Of a DNA stretch of 64,000 nt, positions 53,298 to 64,000 are shown piece by piece (the stretch's first letter is position 1; every line of letters starts with the position of its first letter). Both the position numbers and the translations under genes were made by a program. Source of the stretch: Adineta vaga (lineage: Eukaryota; Rotifera); contig CP075492.1 in the NCBI GenBank assembly GCA_021613535.1, forward strand, positions 12,524,001-12,588,000. Reading direction: 5' to 3'. The notes under the pieces were generated by a model. It was not told the origin of the DNA, did not search any database, and saw nothing but the letters and a program-made list of their open reading frames with translations.

Positions 53298-56200
53298 ATG
53301 TACGTATGTAATGAATCGAAACAGATCCCGACGGAAATTGATGATGATAATAATAACGATGAACAGCGTCGAGAAATGACAAGTTCAATCAGAACTAGAA
53401 AGCGATATTTGTCTTATGTTCCGCCATCGAATCATGGATTACTGTCAAAGCAATCACCTGAAGGTTATATTATCATATCACCAATAGAAAGGAGACGAAC
53501 TGTTTCTGAACAAGTCAATCTTCATGATCGGTAGATAAATGAAATTATCCATATGTTCATTTTTCTTTCATAGAAAATAATTATTTGATTGAATTATGCT
53601 AATTTTATTTTAGTGTCATGCAACTCAATGCTAGTCCGATATTAGCAACTGCAGCAAGTCCAGCAATACATCGAGATAATTGGCAACAACGACGGTATAA
53701 TTTTCTCAGTAAAAATAGTATGTTTGCTGGAGAATTAAAAGATGAAGTTGTTAATGAACAAGGCACAGAGCTTGAACAAAGGTAAAAATAAGACATAAAA
53801 TGTTATATTCATCGATATTTTGATCTTTAATAGACCAATTATTGGAACACCACAGATGAAAACATCGAGTAGTATGGAATCAGAGGTATCGAATACAAAA
53901 CGAGAATCAGTATTAGGTATGGCTGTATCTGGTGTTCGTAATCTTCTAGTGGTAAGTTTTTAAATGTTCTTTTCCTTTTTCATTTCATTACATTTAATTA
54001 ATATTGATCATTCATACTTATTTCAAGGTAGACGAGATGACACGTAGAAGATCTATGCGTGCATCTATATTACATCATGAGGTTAAGAATATATCGATGT
54101 GCTTAGGTGTTTGTTCTCTATTTTCTTGTTGTTTTTGATTGTGAAATAGAACAATATTTTCATTATCTTTTCATTTTCATTGCAGGAAAATGATGAAGAA
54201 GGACAGATGGGTGAAAGTGGAATGTCTGCGAAGAATACTGTTTTGATCAAACCTAAAATTAATGAATCAACTGTATTGGATAAATACGATAATGCAGATA
54301 CACAAACTTGGTAAAAGAAAACGTTTTCTATCGATAAATTTTTTATCTTGATGAATTTCTAGTACACAATATACACAAACTGATAATGATGAGCTCTCTT
54401 CAAGTCCAAAGACTAGTAAATTTATGGTTAATTTTCTCTTCATATAGGATGATCATTTTATTTAGAATTATTCAATTCTCATTTATTTAATAAGATTTTT
54501 TCTCGAAAACAATCTCCATCGAAAAAACGCATTGATATTCAACTATCATATCGATGCCATCGTCCTTACTTTACGTACTGGGTGACATTTGTTCAAATTC
54601 TTGTTTGCATTGTTTCTTTACTTGTTTATGGCTATGCACCATTAACATCTACACAATTTGTAAGTCACTCTGAAAAAGAATTTTCACCATTTTTCCTAAC
54701 AATTGATTGTCTAATAGAAAAATGCATCTATTTTTGAGCAACAACGCTTTGATCTAACAATGAATCTATGGTTTGGTCCATATCCAGCTGATTTAATTCG
54801 TTTAGGTGCCAAATATACTCCATGTATGCGAAGACATGATGAAGTTGAAATTCGATACAAGAAACAAGCACGATTAGAAAGTACATCTGGTTGTTGTATC
54901 GATTCAACAACAGGTCGATGTATGCAAACACTTTCACAACAATGTCTGGTAAGAATCAATCATTTTATAAAACAATAAGAAAAGTGATTTTGTTTTTTTG
55001 AAAAACTTATTTAGCCACGAGCTGATTTAACATGGCACCGTTTTCCATTGAAAAGTAAACGCTTAATAGATCAAAACAATGTTATTTATCCAGCTGTATG
55101 TGGACTAACGCCAGAGTAATTGAAATAGAAACAGAATTTTTAATTTAATACAAAGTAACCGTTTGTTCTCTTCCAGAACTTGTACGAAACAATTAATTGG
55201 AAATATACCACGTGAAGATGATAGTTCATGGACATCAACAATTGTTGACTCGAAAATTCTTAAATGGTCTTCAAATGCTGTTAAATGGCCTGTAAAGAGT
55301 TACTGCTGTATATTAACATCTAAGCTTTATTTTCTCTTAGATTTGTCTCAAGCAAGATCATAACCGAATCGTCAGTAATCTATCACTTTATCCTCATATG
55401 CAATGTATCAATCTCGGTATGTCAATATGAAAGATTTTATAATGAGATACGATTTATATTTTGATTAATAGCAAGACCATGTTGCACTGGTGTACTTGGG
55501 AATTGTCTACTAACTTCAAAAAATGATTGTCAACGTCGACGTGGAATATTTCATTCACGTGCTCATCTATGTTCTCAAGTAAAATGATACAAATTTAATT
55601 ATTTAGATCAATAACAGACAATGATTTTTCTTAGGTCGATTGCATACAAAGTGTTTGTGGAATGTTGGAATTCTTTGTTGGTAACTAATAAAATTTCCAA
55701 CGACATATGCGTTTTCCTATCGATTTCTATTCTTTAGTTCGTGTTCCAGATCAAGTTTATCGTTTCTGGACGGTGATTTTCATACATGCTGGGTAAAACT
55801 TTCTTTGTTTTTTTGTTTCTTATTTATGTTAATATATACTTTTTAGTTTAATTCATCTATTAATAACTATTATATTTCAATATACAATCATGCGTCCATT
55901 AGAAAAATTAGCTGGCTGTATTCGTGTAATGATCATCTATGTTGTATCTGGTTTTGTCGGTAGTTTAGCTAGTGCATTATTTTTACGTGATTCAATTCAA
56001 GTTGGACCAGGTGGTGGTCAAATGGCTATTCTAGCTTGTTATCTAAGTGAATTATTTCTTGGTTGGCGTTCATTAAAACGTCCTTGGATACCATTTTTTA
56101 AAATTCTTATCTGTTTAATTCTTCTTTTAATCGTTGGTTTACTTCCATTAGTCGATAATTACTCTCAATGTTTTGGTTTTTTAATTGGTTTTATGTTAAA

Positions 56201-56402
56201 TATGATCGTTTTTCCTGATGTTAGTTTTCGAAAAAATATTCGTCGACTCGTCGTTGTAAGCACATCATTAGCAATAACGATTGCTATATTTATATCCTTA
56301 ATTGTACTTTTTTATACAGTTCCATTTAAATGTGCGTCATGTAAAATATTCAGTTGCCCATTCGGGAAAATTTGCGGCACTGAAAAACGCGATCTGATCT
56401 AA
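53298..56402 (+). CDS. RHBDF1: inactive rhomboid protein (iRhom1/2 homologue), core 737 aa
   Basis: iRhoms are ER/Golgi rhomboid pseudoproteases that bind clients such as ADAM17 and EGF-family ligands and control their trafficking. Fifteen exons join in frame from 53298-53530 to 55847-56402. After a basic, Ser-rich cytoplasmic region comes the first membrane helix (YFTYWVTFVQILVCIVSLLVYGYAPL), then the cysteine-rich iRhom homology domain (WFGPYPADLIRLGAKYTPCMRR, CCIDSTTGRC, CTKQL, AVKWPICLKQD, RPCCTGVLGNC, HLCSQVDCIQSVCGM). The rhomboid core follows: VPDQVYRFWTVIFIHAGLIHLL, EKLAGCIRVMIIYVVSGFVGSLASALFL, VGPGGGQMAILACYLSELFLGW, and VGLLPLVDNYSQCFGFLIGF. The serine-protease GxSG motif is GPGGG and the catalytic His position (AHIFGF in vertebrate iRhoms) is Ser/Gln here, so it is doubly inactive. 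The true start is uncertain: ATG 53,298 is the first possible in this frame, and upstream exons exist. iRhom1 versus iRhom2 cannot be assigned strictly. Confidence 0.88.
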
Positions 56403-56439
56403 GATAGAAAAATCTATCGATGATATTGGTTTATTTCAA

Positions 56440-57540
56440 TCAATAAAAATAAATGTACAGAAGAAAAAGAGATTGTTGTATGTAGAAGTAAATATACGAT
56501 CGAAATGATGATGAAGAAGAAGATGGAGATGAGAGGAGTTTGATGTTATTTGTTTGAATGAATTGTTCGATTGCTTTAGCAATACGTTTAGCTTCTAGTT
56601 TAATTGAATTTGTTCGTAAACGTTCAATAGGATAGGAGAAAACAATTGCATTAAATCGTTGATCAGCATGCATTCGAGTTGAATGAGTAGATAGACGATA
56701 ACTATATTGTTGCTGTTGCTGTTGTTGTTGTTGTTGTGATTGTTCCAGTGGAATAACATGTGGAAAACCATTGAGACGTAAGAAATGACCAAAAGAATTA
56801 TTTCCTAAAATAACACTTGGACCAGACCGTGAGACAAGCTCATTTATTGTCGATTGAGTAGGTTTACTAATAGTAGATGAACGTAATGGATCGTAACCAT
56901 AACCAAGTTGTACTGTTTGTGAATATCGATGAAAGACAAATTCAATGAATAGACCACGTGATGGAGCACGAATTGCTTCTTTAGCCATGGCAATCAAACG
57001 ATGATAATCAGTATAAACACGTGTAGCACTTTCAATTAAAAATGTTCCAAGAAGTAAATCTTCAGCTGGATCAACATATTGACGAGTTAGTTTATTCAAT
57101 ATTGTATATGGACGATACGGTAAAGCAGATGCTTCCGAAATAGCTTTTGTTAATAAATACATTGATAGAGTTGAACTACGATTTGTAAGACATCGTGCAT
57201 CAGCACGATACGAAAGTGTTTTTCCATCTGATTTGAAACAGTCTTTTATTGTATAGATACATCGTTCTAAAGTATCATTATAACAGCCAGCTACAGGTAA
57301 TTGTCCTAATGTTGTACGAATACTATCACCTGTTGGTGATTTTCCATTATTTTTCGTAGTTAAATTTGCACCGAGAAAACCACCATGTGGTGATGCAAAG
57401 ATTAAATTTGTTGCACTACCACCACGATTAAATTCAACTAATGATAAATAACTTTCATGATCAGAATATTGACTAAAATACGATGTAAATTTGTTAAAGA
57501 TAATAATTGTCAGTAATAGTAATCTTGTATCGAAATGCAT
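56440..57540 (-). CDS. secreted N-formylglutamate amidohydrolase-like protein, intronless, 366 aa
   Basis: A single exon. A signal peptide (FDTRLLLLTIIIFNKFTSYFS) is followed by LIFASPHGGFLGA, the metal-binding SPHGG-type start of this fold, GDSIRTTLGQ, RPYTILNKLTRQYVDPAEDLLLG (like INRLHRxxLDPNR), VYTDYHRLIAMAKEAI, GLFIEFVFHRYSQTVQLGYGYDP, SLV-type helix TINELVSRSGPSVILGNNSFGHFLRLNGF, and HADQRFNAIVFSYPIERLR. The order fits a family of secreted animal/bacterial FGase-like proteins. The site that is usually DLHGH is EFVFHRY here, so catalysis may be altered. A run of about ten Gln (CAA/CAG, 56,712-56,741) interrupts the C-terminal third, and the last 30 residues are Ser-rich then hydrophobic (SLFLLYIYFY). 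No introns in an intron-rich neighbourhood. Confidence 0.55.
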   Translation of the reverse strand: MHFDTRLLLLTIIIFNKFTSYFSQYSDHESYLSLVEFNRGGSATNLIFASPHGGFLGANLTTKNNGKSPTGDSIRTTLGQLPVAGCYNDTLERCIYTIKDCFKSDGKTLSYRADARCLTNRSSTLSMYLLTKAISEASALPYRPYTILNKLTRQYVDPAEDLLLGTFLIESATRVYTDYHRLIAMAKEAIRAPSRGLFIEFVFHRYSQTVQLGYGYDPLRSSTISKPTQSTINELVSRSGPSVILGNNSFGHFLRLNGFPHVIPLEQSQQQQQQQQQQYSYRLSTHSTRMHADQRFNAIVFSYPIERLRTNSIKLEAKRIAKAIEQFIQTNNIKLLSSPSSSSSSFRSYIYFYIQQSLFLLYIYFY

Positions 57541-59292
57541 TGATTATCGTCTCACTATCTACATTCATCTAAAAAGATCGATAGTTGATTTTCTAGATTT
57601 ACACAAGTACACGCAGTACGATCGAATAGATAGAGAGCTTTTTTTTCCATTTCCAGAAAAAAAGAAAAGAAAAGAAGAGTTTTTCTCGTGCAATAGTGAT
57701 GAAGAGAATAACGAATTTCTTCATTTGACGACAACATCCATAAAGCGAGAAGAAGAAGAAGAAGAAAAAAAAAGAATGAGAGAAAAGGCAGTTGTCAGAC
57801 ATACAAACTAGCAGTCGAGTTGTACTAGCTAGGAGTATGCCAAGGCTGACAGACGTACGAATAATCGTCTTGTCAGGAAAAAGTATGCCCTTGAAAATAT
57901 TCTTTAGAGAAAACCTCGTTACACGTGACAATAGAACGTTGTTATTTATGTTCTTATCTCATCGGAAATAGATTTACTTGTTATAAACATCAAACTTTTG
58001 TTTATTTATTTAAACTTTAACGAAGTTTTCTCGAAACAAACTAAAAGATATGTCAAAACATCGTTGTTTTCAAATGCCTTTATCTAGTAGCTATCATGAT
58101 ATAAGATTATCGGCGATGTTTTGTTATTGTAGGATCGTAAACACATAGATTCATTCACAAGATATCAAACAGCTCGCTAACCTTGACTACAAATGATACT
58201 AATAATATATACTACTGGAAATCATAAACAATGAGAGATTCATGACACGTAGATTTCTTTTTCCTTATAGTCATAACAAAAGATTGATTATATCGTTTCT
58301 GCATTGTCTATGTAATGCTTTCAGATGAGCAGAGATTTCTTTACCTGTAACGATCAAATTGTTATGAAAAGATTAAATGAACTATTAGTTTAGTCATCAT
58401 GTATACAAGTCTTATCTTTACAAATGTTCGAATGAATGTCAAGCATGAACAATAAATGTAGTCATTATATGTCGATAAACGATACATTACAAAATGAAAT
58501 TTACACTTTTTTTCATTGAAGGGAGGGAGTACGAAACAAAATGATGTATGGAATGAACTGTCATCGATAATCGATTAGAGAAATGTAATCCACGATACCT
58601 TCGATAGACTCACAATTTCAATATATATGGTGTATATTTCTTATCAAAAGTATTCATTTGATTTTCATCTTAGGAACGAGAAATATGATTGTAAAGAATC
58701 AATAAATTGCTTCCTTTTTTTCCTAATCATTCTATTATATCTATATAATATTCTACGCAATTCAGTCATTGACACATCCGCCTACTAATATAGATCGAAT
58801 AGAATCGAGGTTTTAAATGCAATATGGATGAATAGTTCTATTAAACATAAAAGCATTGCTTTATTTCAGATTGATTACATAATCGTATATCGAACAAATA
58901 TTTTAATTCGTTCTCTATTCCTTTAAAAAAAAGATGATTAATCCTTATCATGTATTCCATCTTCATCATCATTGGACATTTCAATGATATAGAATGAATA
59001 AATAATATCTTAAATTAATGAAGTAAATACAAATATATTGGTTTTAGATAATTTTTGAATTTGATAGAGAACATTTTTTTAATATTCAATAAAAAGATCA
59101 GAACGAAAACTTTTTTGTTGTGTAGTTGATTCGATTCGCTTTTCAAAACGATGTCTACTAATATTCACCCACACTGTCAATATTTATTGGTGTTATTAAG
59201 ATTTTTATTCGATAGAATAATAGCAACATGTAATCAATATATAATAAATATGAGTTCAGAATTTATGAAAACATCTTTTTCGATATGCATAA
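57541..59292. other. intergenic region, about 1.75 kb
   Basis: Contains a GAA/AAAG-rich tract (57,640-57,785) that generates long but repeat-driven frames on both strands. Otherwise AT-rich sequence without a supported gene. The right end is the 3' flank of the protease gene. Confidence 0.5.
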
Positions 59293-60352
59293 TCATGACC
59301 ATATGAATACATACAACAAAATTGTGAAGAAATGATATAGTAATGATATACTTTGCGGTGAGTTTATTGTAGTATCACTAGTACCATTAACTGATACCTC
59401 TACAAAACCATTAGTAATAATAGATTGAATCCAATTACGATAAACAGATACACGAGTATATACACCAGCGTAATTCGGATCACCACATCCTGCTCCGTAA
59501 CTCGTAATACCGACTAGTATCCATTGACGTTTTGTTGCGTCATATTGCATTAAGGCGCCCCCCGAATCACCTTGACATGTATCTAGAAAAAATTATAATT
59601 AGCCTGCATTGTATACTGCATTAAACAAATCAAGAAATCATTCTATTACCTTTTCCTCCATCAAATACTCCAGCACAAAATTGTAGCTGGCAGTTGTGGA
59701 GCACAGATCTACACATGCGATGATCTGAAGGTATTGCAGTTAATGATACCTGTTGTAGATGTTGATTAGATGGTATGTAGGTTAAACCTGATTTTAATAC
59801 ACCCCATCCAATCGCTACTAGAGATGAAGAAGGAGTTGGATAATTTGTACTTGTATTTGCTGGTATAACGTGAGGTAAACATAAACGTAGAGTACCTTGC
59901 CCATTCGAAATAACTAATGGTTGATTCAATTGTAAAATAGCAATATCATTAATTTTAGTGTTACTATTATATTGTGGATGCGAGATAACACGTACAATAG
60001 AACGTTGTTGAGCTGTTGAAACCGATAATTCAGATAATTGATTGATACCTACAATGATCTTTGCATTTTGAATAATATCAGAGGGATTTGCAATACAATG
60101 AGCTGCAGTAAGAATATATAATGCTGAAATAATTGTACCACCACAAAAATGTCCTTTTCTCGAATACTGTAATGAAGCTGCCCATGCCCAACTTGAATCC
60201 ACTGCAGATTCACCGCCGACAATCTTATTTAAAATTGCATTAGTTCTTGAACATCCACAGTCAGCATTTCGGTTACAGGAATAGACAACCGATGAAACAT
60301 TATCGATTTTAAAAAGAAAGACTGAAAATAACGAAATCCAAACATACAACAT
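59293..60352 (-). CDS. secreted trypsin-like serine protease with a C-terminal hydrophobic tail, 330 aa
   Basis: An S1 family endopeptidase, secreted or surface-bound. Two exons: 59650-60352 and 59293-59582. A signal peptide (VWISLFSVFLFKIDNVSS) is followed by a short Cys-rich propeptide, then KIVGGESAV (activation cleavage before IVGG). The catalytic triad is visible: His in LTAAHC, Asp in NDIAILQL and Ser in CQGDSGGAL. The residue six before the serine is Asp (DTCQGDSGG), predicting trypsin-like cleavage after Lys/Arg, with the pocket glycines ITSYGAGCG and AGVYTRV present. After the final NWIQSII helix there is an extra tail ending in a hydrophobic segment (SISLLYHFFTILLYVFIWS), which could be a GPI-attachment signal or a membrane anchor. 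The GG-K|G-D junction lies at the intron, just before the catalytic serine. Confidence 0.88.
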
Positions 60353-60735
60353 GAATTCGATTTAGAAAGAATGGATTGTGCTATGGTTTACTCCAGTTCT
60401 CTTAAAAACAACGCCATCGAAATGATATTGGATATGTTTTTCGTATGTTGTCTTAAATAACGTTTGATATTAATCATTCGTTGCTTTTGTTATTCGACAT
60501 GTTATATTAAATTCTTCCGTACATATGTCCGATTCTTCGATGTGATGTTTGTTAGTCTTATTTCTGAATCACTCGAAAGAAAATAATAAACTATAGAGAT
60601 TCTTATTTTATCATCAATTTAACATTCTTTTTTTAAATTATTGAATACTTTATTTCCATAAATACAAAATCTTCCTATTGAATAAGATAAATATCAATAA
60701 AAAAAACAATATTAACATTTGTTGAATCTTTTCCG
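60353..60735. other. intergenic region, 383 bp
   Basis: Upstream of the protease gene and downstream of the B-box gene, both on the minus strand. AT-rich; nothing else seen. Confidence 0.5.
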
Positions 60736-62169
60736 TTACGAATTTTTCATTTGTTTTTCTTTATAATCTTGAATTAAAATCTGGGCTAAATCATCCGGAA
60801 CTCGATGATAAGTTTTTAAATGATTTTCTAAATCATCAGCTAATACCGATAGACGTCGACATGGAACTCTTGATATCTCTTCATTTTTATATCCAGCTAA
60901 ATCAAATAGTCCATGTTTTAATGGACATGAAATTCGATATGAATTCTTAATCAAATTATCATTTCCATCAAAAAGTTTTCTTGTATGCGGATCTTGTCCG
61001 TCGACAACGGCTTTAACTAAACGTAAAGCATAAGGTGGTCGGAATTTATGTTTCTGTACAAAATGAGTATATAATCCTATTTGACGTTTTTTGTCATCTT
61101 GACAAAAACGTATCATATGTTCCAGTCCAGTAACACCATAAGCACCATCGAATGTCAATGGACATTGTCCCGCGATTGTTTTATATCTTTTTGGTTGCAT
61201 TTTACTTTGTGTATCATTTTCATCTCCCATCTGAAAGATAAATTATATATTAAAAACAAAATCATGCATCTATGACTGATTTTACTGCTTGCACTCTAGA
61301 TAGATTAGATCATTCTTTACCTCGGTTTTATTTGTTATTCGACTAAAAAGAAACAAGAATAGATTTTTACTTAATCATGCTTCGAATACAACTTACTCCA
61401 AATAAATATGATCCAAAACTTGACTATCAACTAACATCGAGTTTTCGTCATCTGAAAACCAAATGCATTCGGAATTTGTTAAAATTTATTGCTCTTCTTA
61501 CCTTCAATTATTGTTGAACTTTCTATTTCATTCGTTAAACCGAAAGAAAGAACCGATCTAAAAAAAATCAAAATACATCTCAAATGATTTCAATATAATC
61601 TATCAATACTTCAGTTCAGTAGATTCATATTTGATAAATGACTGATCTAAAATACAATTGAATTTGTATTTTTATCATTACAATATTCTAATTACCTTCT
61701 TCATGTTTAATGCATTCGCAAACACAGGAACATTTCGTAATATCGAGTAACGATGGTTCAACTTTAACAACTGCTTCTTCTGTTTGTAAACAGACAGAAT
61801 AAATATATTATCATTTCAGTTATATCTACCTGAACTATTTACTGCTATGGCATGACTGATTTCATCGTACATAATTTGAATTTCATCAATTGAACAAACT
61901 TGTACATCAATTACTTTTTGTGCTTGTTCAATCAATTTATGCTCACGTTCAATAGCCAAACGTTTCTTTTCCATAATTAATTTCAATTTTGTTGTACTGG
62001 TAATTAAATCACTGGTAAGACTATCGACTAGTGCTTTATTTTGTTTGAATTGTTCCACATGTTCAATTAAATGATTGAGGCAAACTAAACGTGAACAACA
62101 ATGGCATTCGTATAGATGTTGAATTTCTTGATTACACATTAAATCAGCGCAAAAACCAGTTTGAGGCAT
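60736..62169 (-). CDS. B-box-like/coiled-coil protein with a tandem C/C/H/H zinc-finger-like module, 362 aa
   Basis: Seven exons join in frame: 61830-62169, 61696-61779, 61610-61646 (a 37-nt micro-exon), 61502-61557, 61397-61451, 61321-61342 (22 nt) and 60736-61230. The N-terminus has a Cys/His cluster (CADLMCNQEIQHLYECHCCSRLVCLNHLIEH) like a B-box, followed by a coiled coil (KLIMEKKRLAIEREHKLIEQAQKVI). The last exon has two related units: CPLTFDGAYGVTGLEHMIRFC then QDDKKRQIGLYTHFVQKH, and CPLKHGLFDLAGYKNEEISRVPC then RRLSVLADDLENHLKTYH, i.e. C-x19/21-C-x12-H-x4-H. Each is followed by a similar helix (PPYALRLVKAVV; PDDLAQILIQDY). I recall similar architectures among uncharacterised bdelloid proteins but cannot verify it. 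The role is unknown; a zinc-binding protein- or nucleic-acid-interaction protein is the inference. Confidence 0.72.
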
Positions 62170-63375
62170 TTCTGAAATAGAGAAAGGATACTTTTTTTCT
62201 CGTATGGTTATCTTCGCATAGAGAAGGAATTTATTTACGTGTGTGTGTAGATCGTTCTATCAGCTCGAAAAGACGAATAAGATTATAGAAAGTACAACGT
62301 TTTTCAGCTATTTATATGGAATAAAAATACACTGCACAGACTACATTGTAAAAAATAATCTAGATCGGTGAAAAAACTGATTAAATATCTAGGGAAAGCA
62401 CTTAAGTGCATTTTGTTAACAATACTTTAGACAGTCGAATGTTCGAATACATATAATGTATTCTCTTTCGTCGCGCCGCTGATTATGCCTAGATCGGGTG
62501 ACATGGACCGAATTTATTTATTTCACTATCTATAGAATGATTCACTACGCATGAAGAACAGTAAAATTCCACTTACGTAATAAATAATTGAACATAAAAC
62601 AAATCGTTTACAGTGTAACAGTATTAAAATCAAATTATCCGATAAAATTCAATATTTCATTCTCGCGTTAGCACATCAATATATTCTTGTTATCCACGAT
62701 AGCGAAAAATTCATTTGTCTTGTTTTGAGTTACATTTATCAGTAATGAGAAATTAGAACAAAGCACGTTTAGATCATTAATATGAAATGTATTGACTTTC
62801 TATTTGAAATCTTTAAACATATATTTTATTAATTTTATCCATGATTATATGCATTACACATAACTCTTTTGTAGAATGAACGTTCTTTATAGTCTATATC
62901 GAAGTATGATTTATGATGTGAACATCATAGTTGCATGATAATTCAAAGTGTTCAATTTATATACTATTGTATATATTTTAAAGAAGATAATTAGTATTAA
63001 CAATGCATTTATTATTATAATCATACATATGATTTCAAATAGAATTATATTGAAGTTATCAAGATGATGAAAATCCATTTGAATTTGAATTAATAAGTTA
63101 TAAAGAAAAGAAGAAATATTTTTTACTGGTTTCTTTGTATAGCCAATAGTAAACTAGTGAAAAGTATTGTATTGTAACTAAAATATCAATGAAATAATTC
63201 GAAATTTATCATTTCATTTTCTTTTCTCCGAGATTTCACATTGAGAATGATGCAATGTTTGAAATTTAATTCATATTAATATAACGAAAGATCATTTTCG
63301 ATTTAGTTAATTAATCGATCAATCATTGGAAATACAACATTGAAAACATTTCGTACTATTCAACAGCGAATTAGT
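62170..63375. other. divergent intergenic region, about 1.2 kb
   Basis: Very AT-rich, especially 62,750-63,330. It probably holds promoters for the B-box gene (-) and ADAT2 (+). No gene, tRNA or repeat array is supported. Confidence 0.5.

Positions 63376-64000
<625 letters not shown>

Noticed and set aside
57491-57931. Overlapping frames of 106 and 110 aa on both strands
   Set aside because: Both derive from a GAA/AAAG-rich tract and have no coding character.

Overview
This is eukaryotic nuclear DNA from a small-genome animal. It is AT-rich, and genes are split by many very short GT-AG introns (mostly about 45-70 nt) and lie on both strands at short spacing. The gene set is metazoan: afadin, iRhom, DHX38/PRP16, eIF3a, ZDHHC16, an RNF13-type PA-TM-RING ligase, ADAT2. 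Intron size, base composition, a bacterial-looking sugar isomerase and a B-box/coiled-coil protein with a repeated C/C/H/H module fit a bdelloid rotifer (Adineta/Rotaria-like). That assignment is inference; no marker here proves it.

Layout: 1-1,907 (+) is the 3' part of eIF3 subunit a, with an apparent frame break near 257-291. 2,737-4,044 (+) is a Ser/Pro-rich orphan. 5,085-7,432 (-) is a tandem cluster of tiny secreted Gly/Trp/Arg- or Gly/Tyr/Arg-rich peptide genes: two intact and a middle copy with both splice donors lost. 8,600-10,029 (-) is a WD40-like protein and 10,549-11,524 (-) a deoxyribonucleoside kinase. 13,187-17,826 (+) is afadin lacking the first RA domain. 17,976-19,451 (+) is an oligoribonuclease whose catalytic domain is followed by a second, degenerate copy. 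Then come a small membrane protein, a PTB-domain gene (20,959-23,558), an RNF13-like ligase (-), a TMEM86-like protein, an SPFH protein and ZDHHC16 (-). A gene-poor stretch (32.8-35.3 kb) precedes a CUB/LDLa-like receptor, DHX38 (18 exons) and a CCDC9-like protein.

The last third holds an intronless O-fucosyltransferase-like gene converging on a bacterial-type fucose-isomerase-like gene (48.3-51.2 kb). It then has iRhom (about 51.8-56.4 kb), a secreted N-formylglutamate-amidohydrolase-like gene (-), a trypsin-like protease (-), a multi-exon B-box plus tandem C/C/H/H protein (-), and ADAT2, which runs off the right edge.

The genes do not form one pathway; most are housekeeping or signalling genes. 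The strongest candidates for undescribed biology are the secreted G/W-rich peptide cluster, the oligoribonuclease with a pseudo-enzyme second domain, and the tandem C-x19/21-C-x12-H-x4-H protein. The adjacent pair of fucose-related genes is also of interest. Exon boundaries were worked out by hand from splice signals and reading-frame continuity. I found no rRNA, tRNA, CRISPR array or recognisable transposon.
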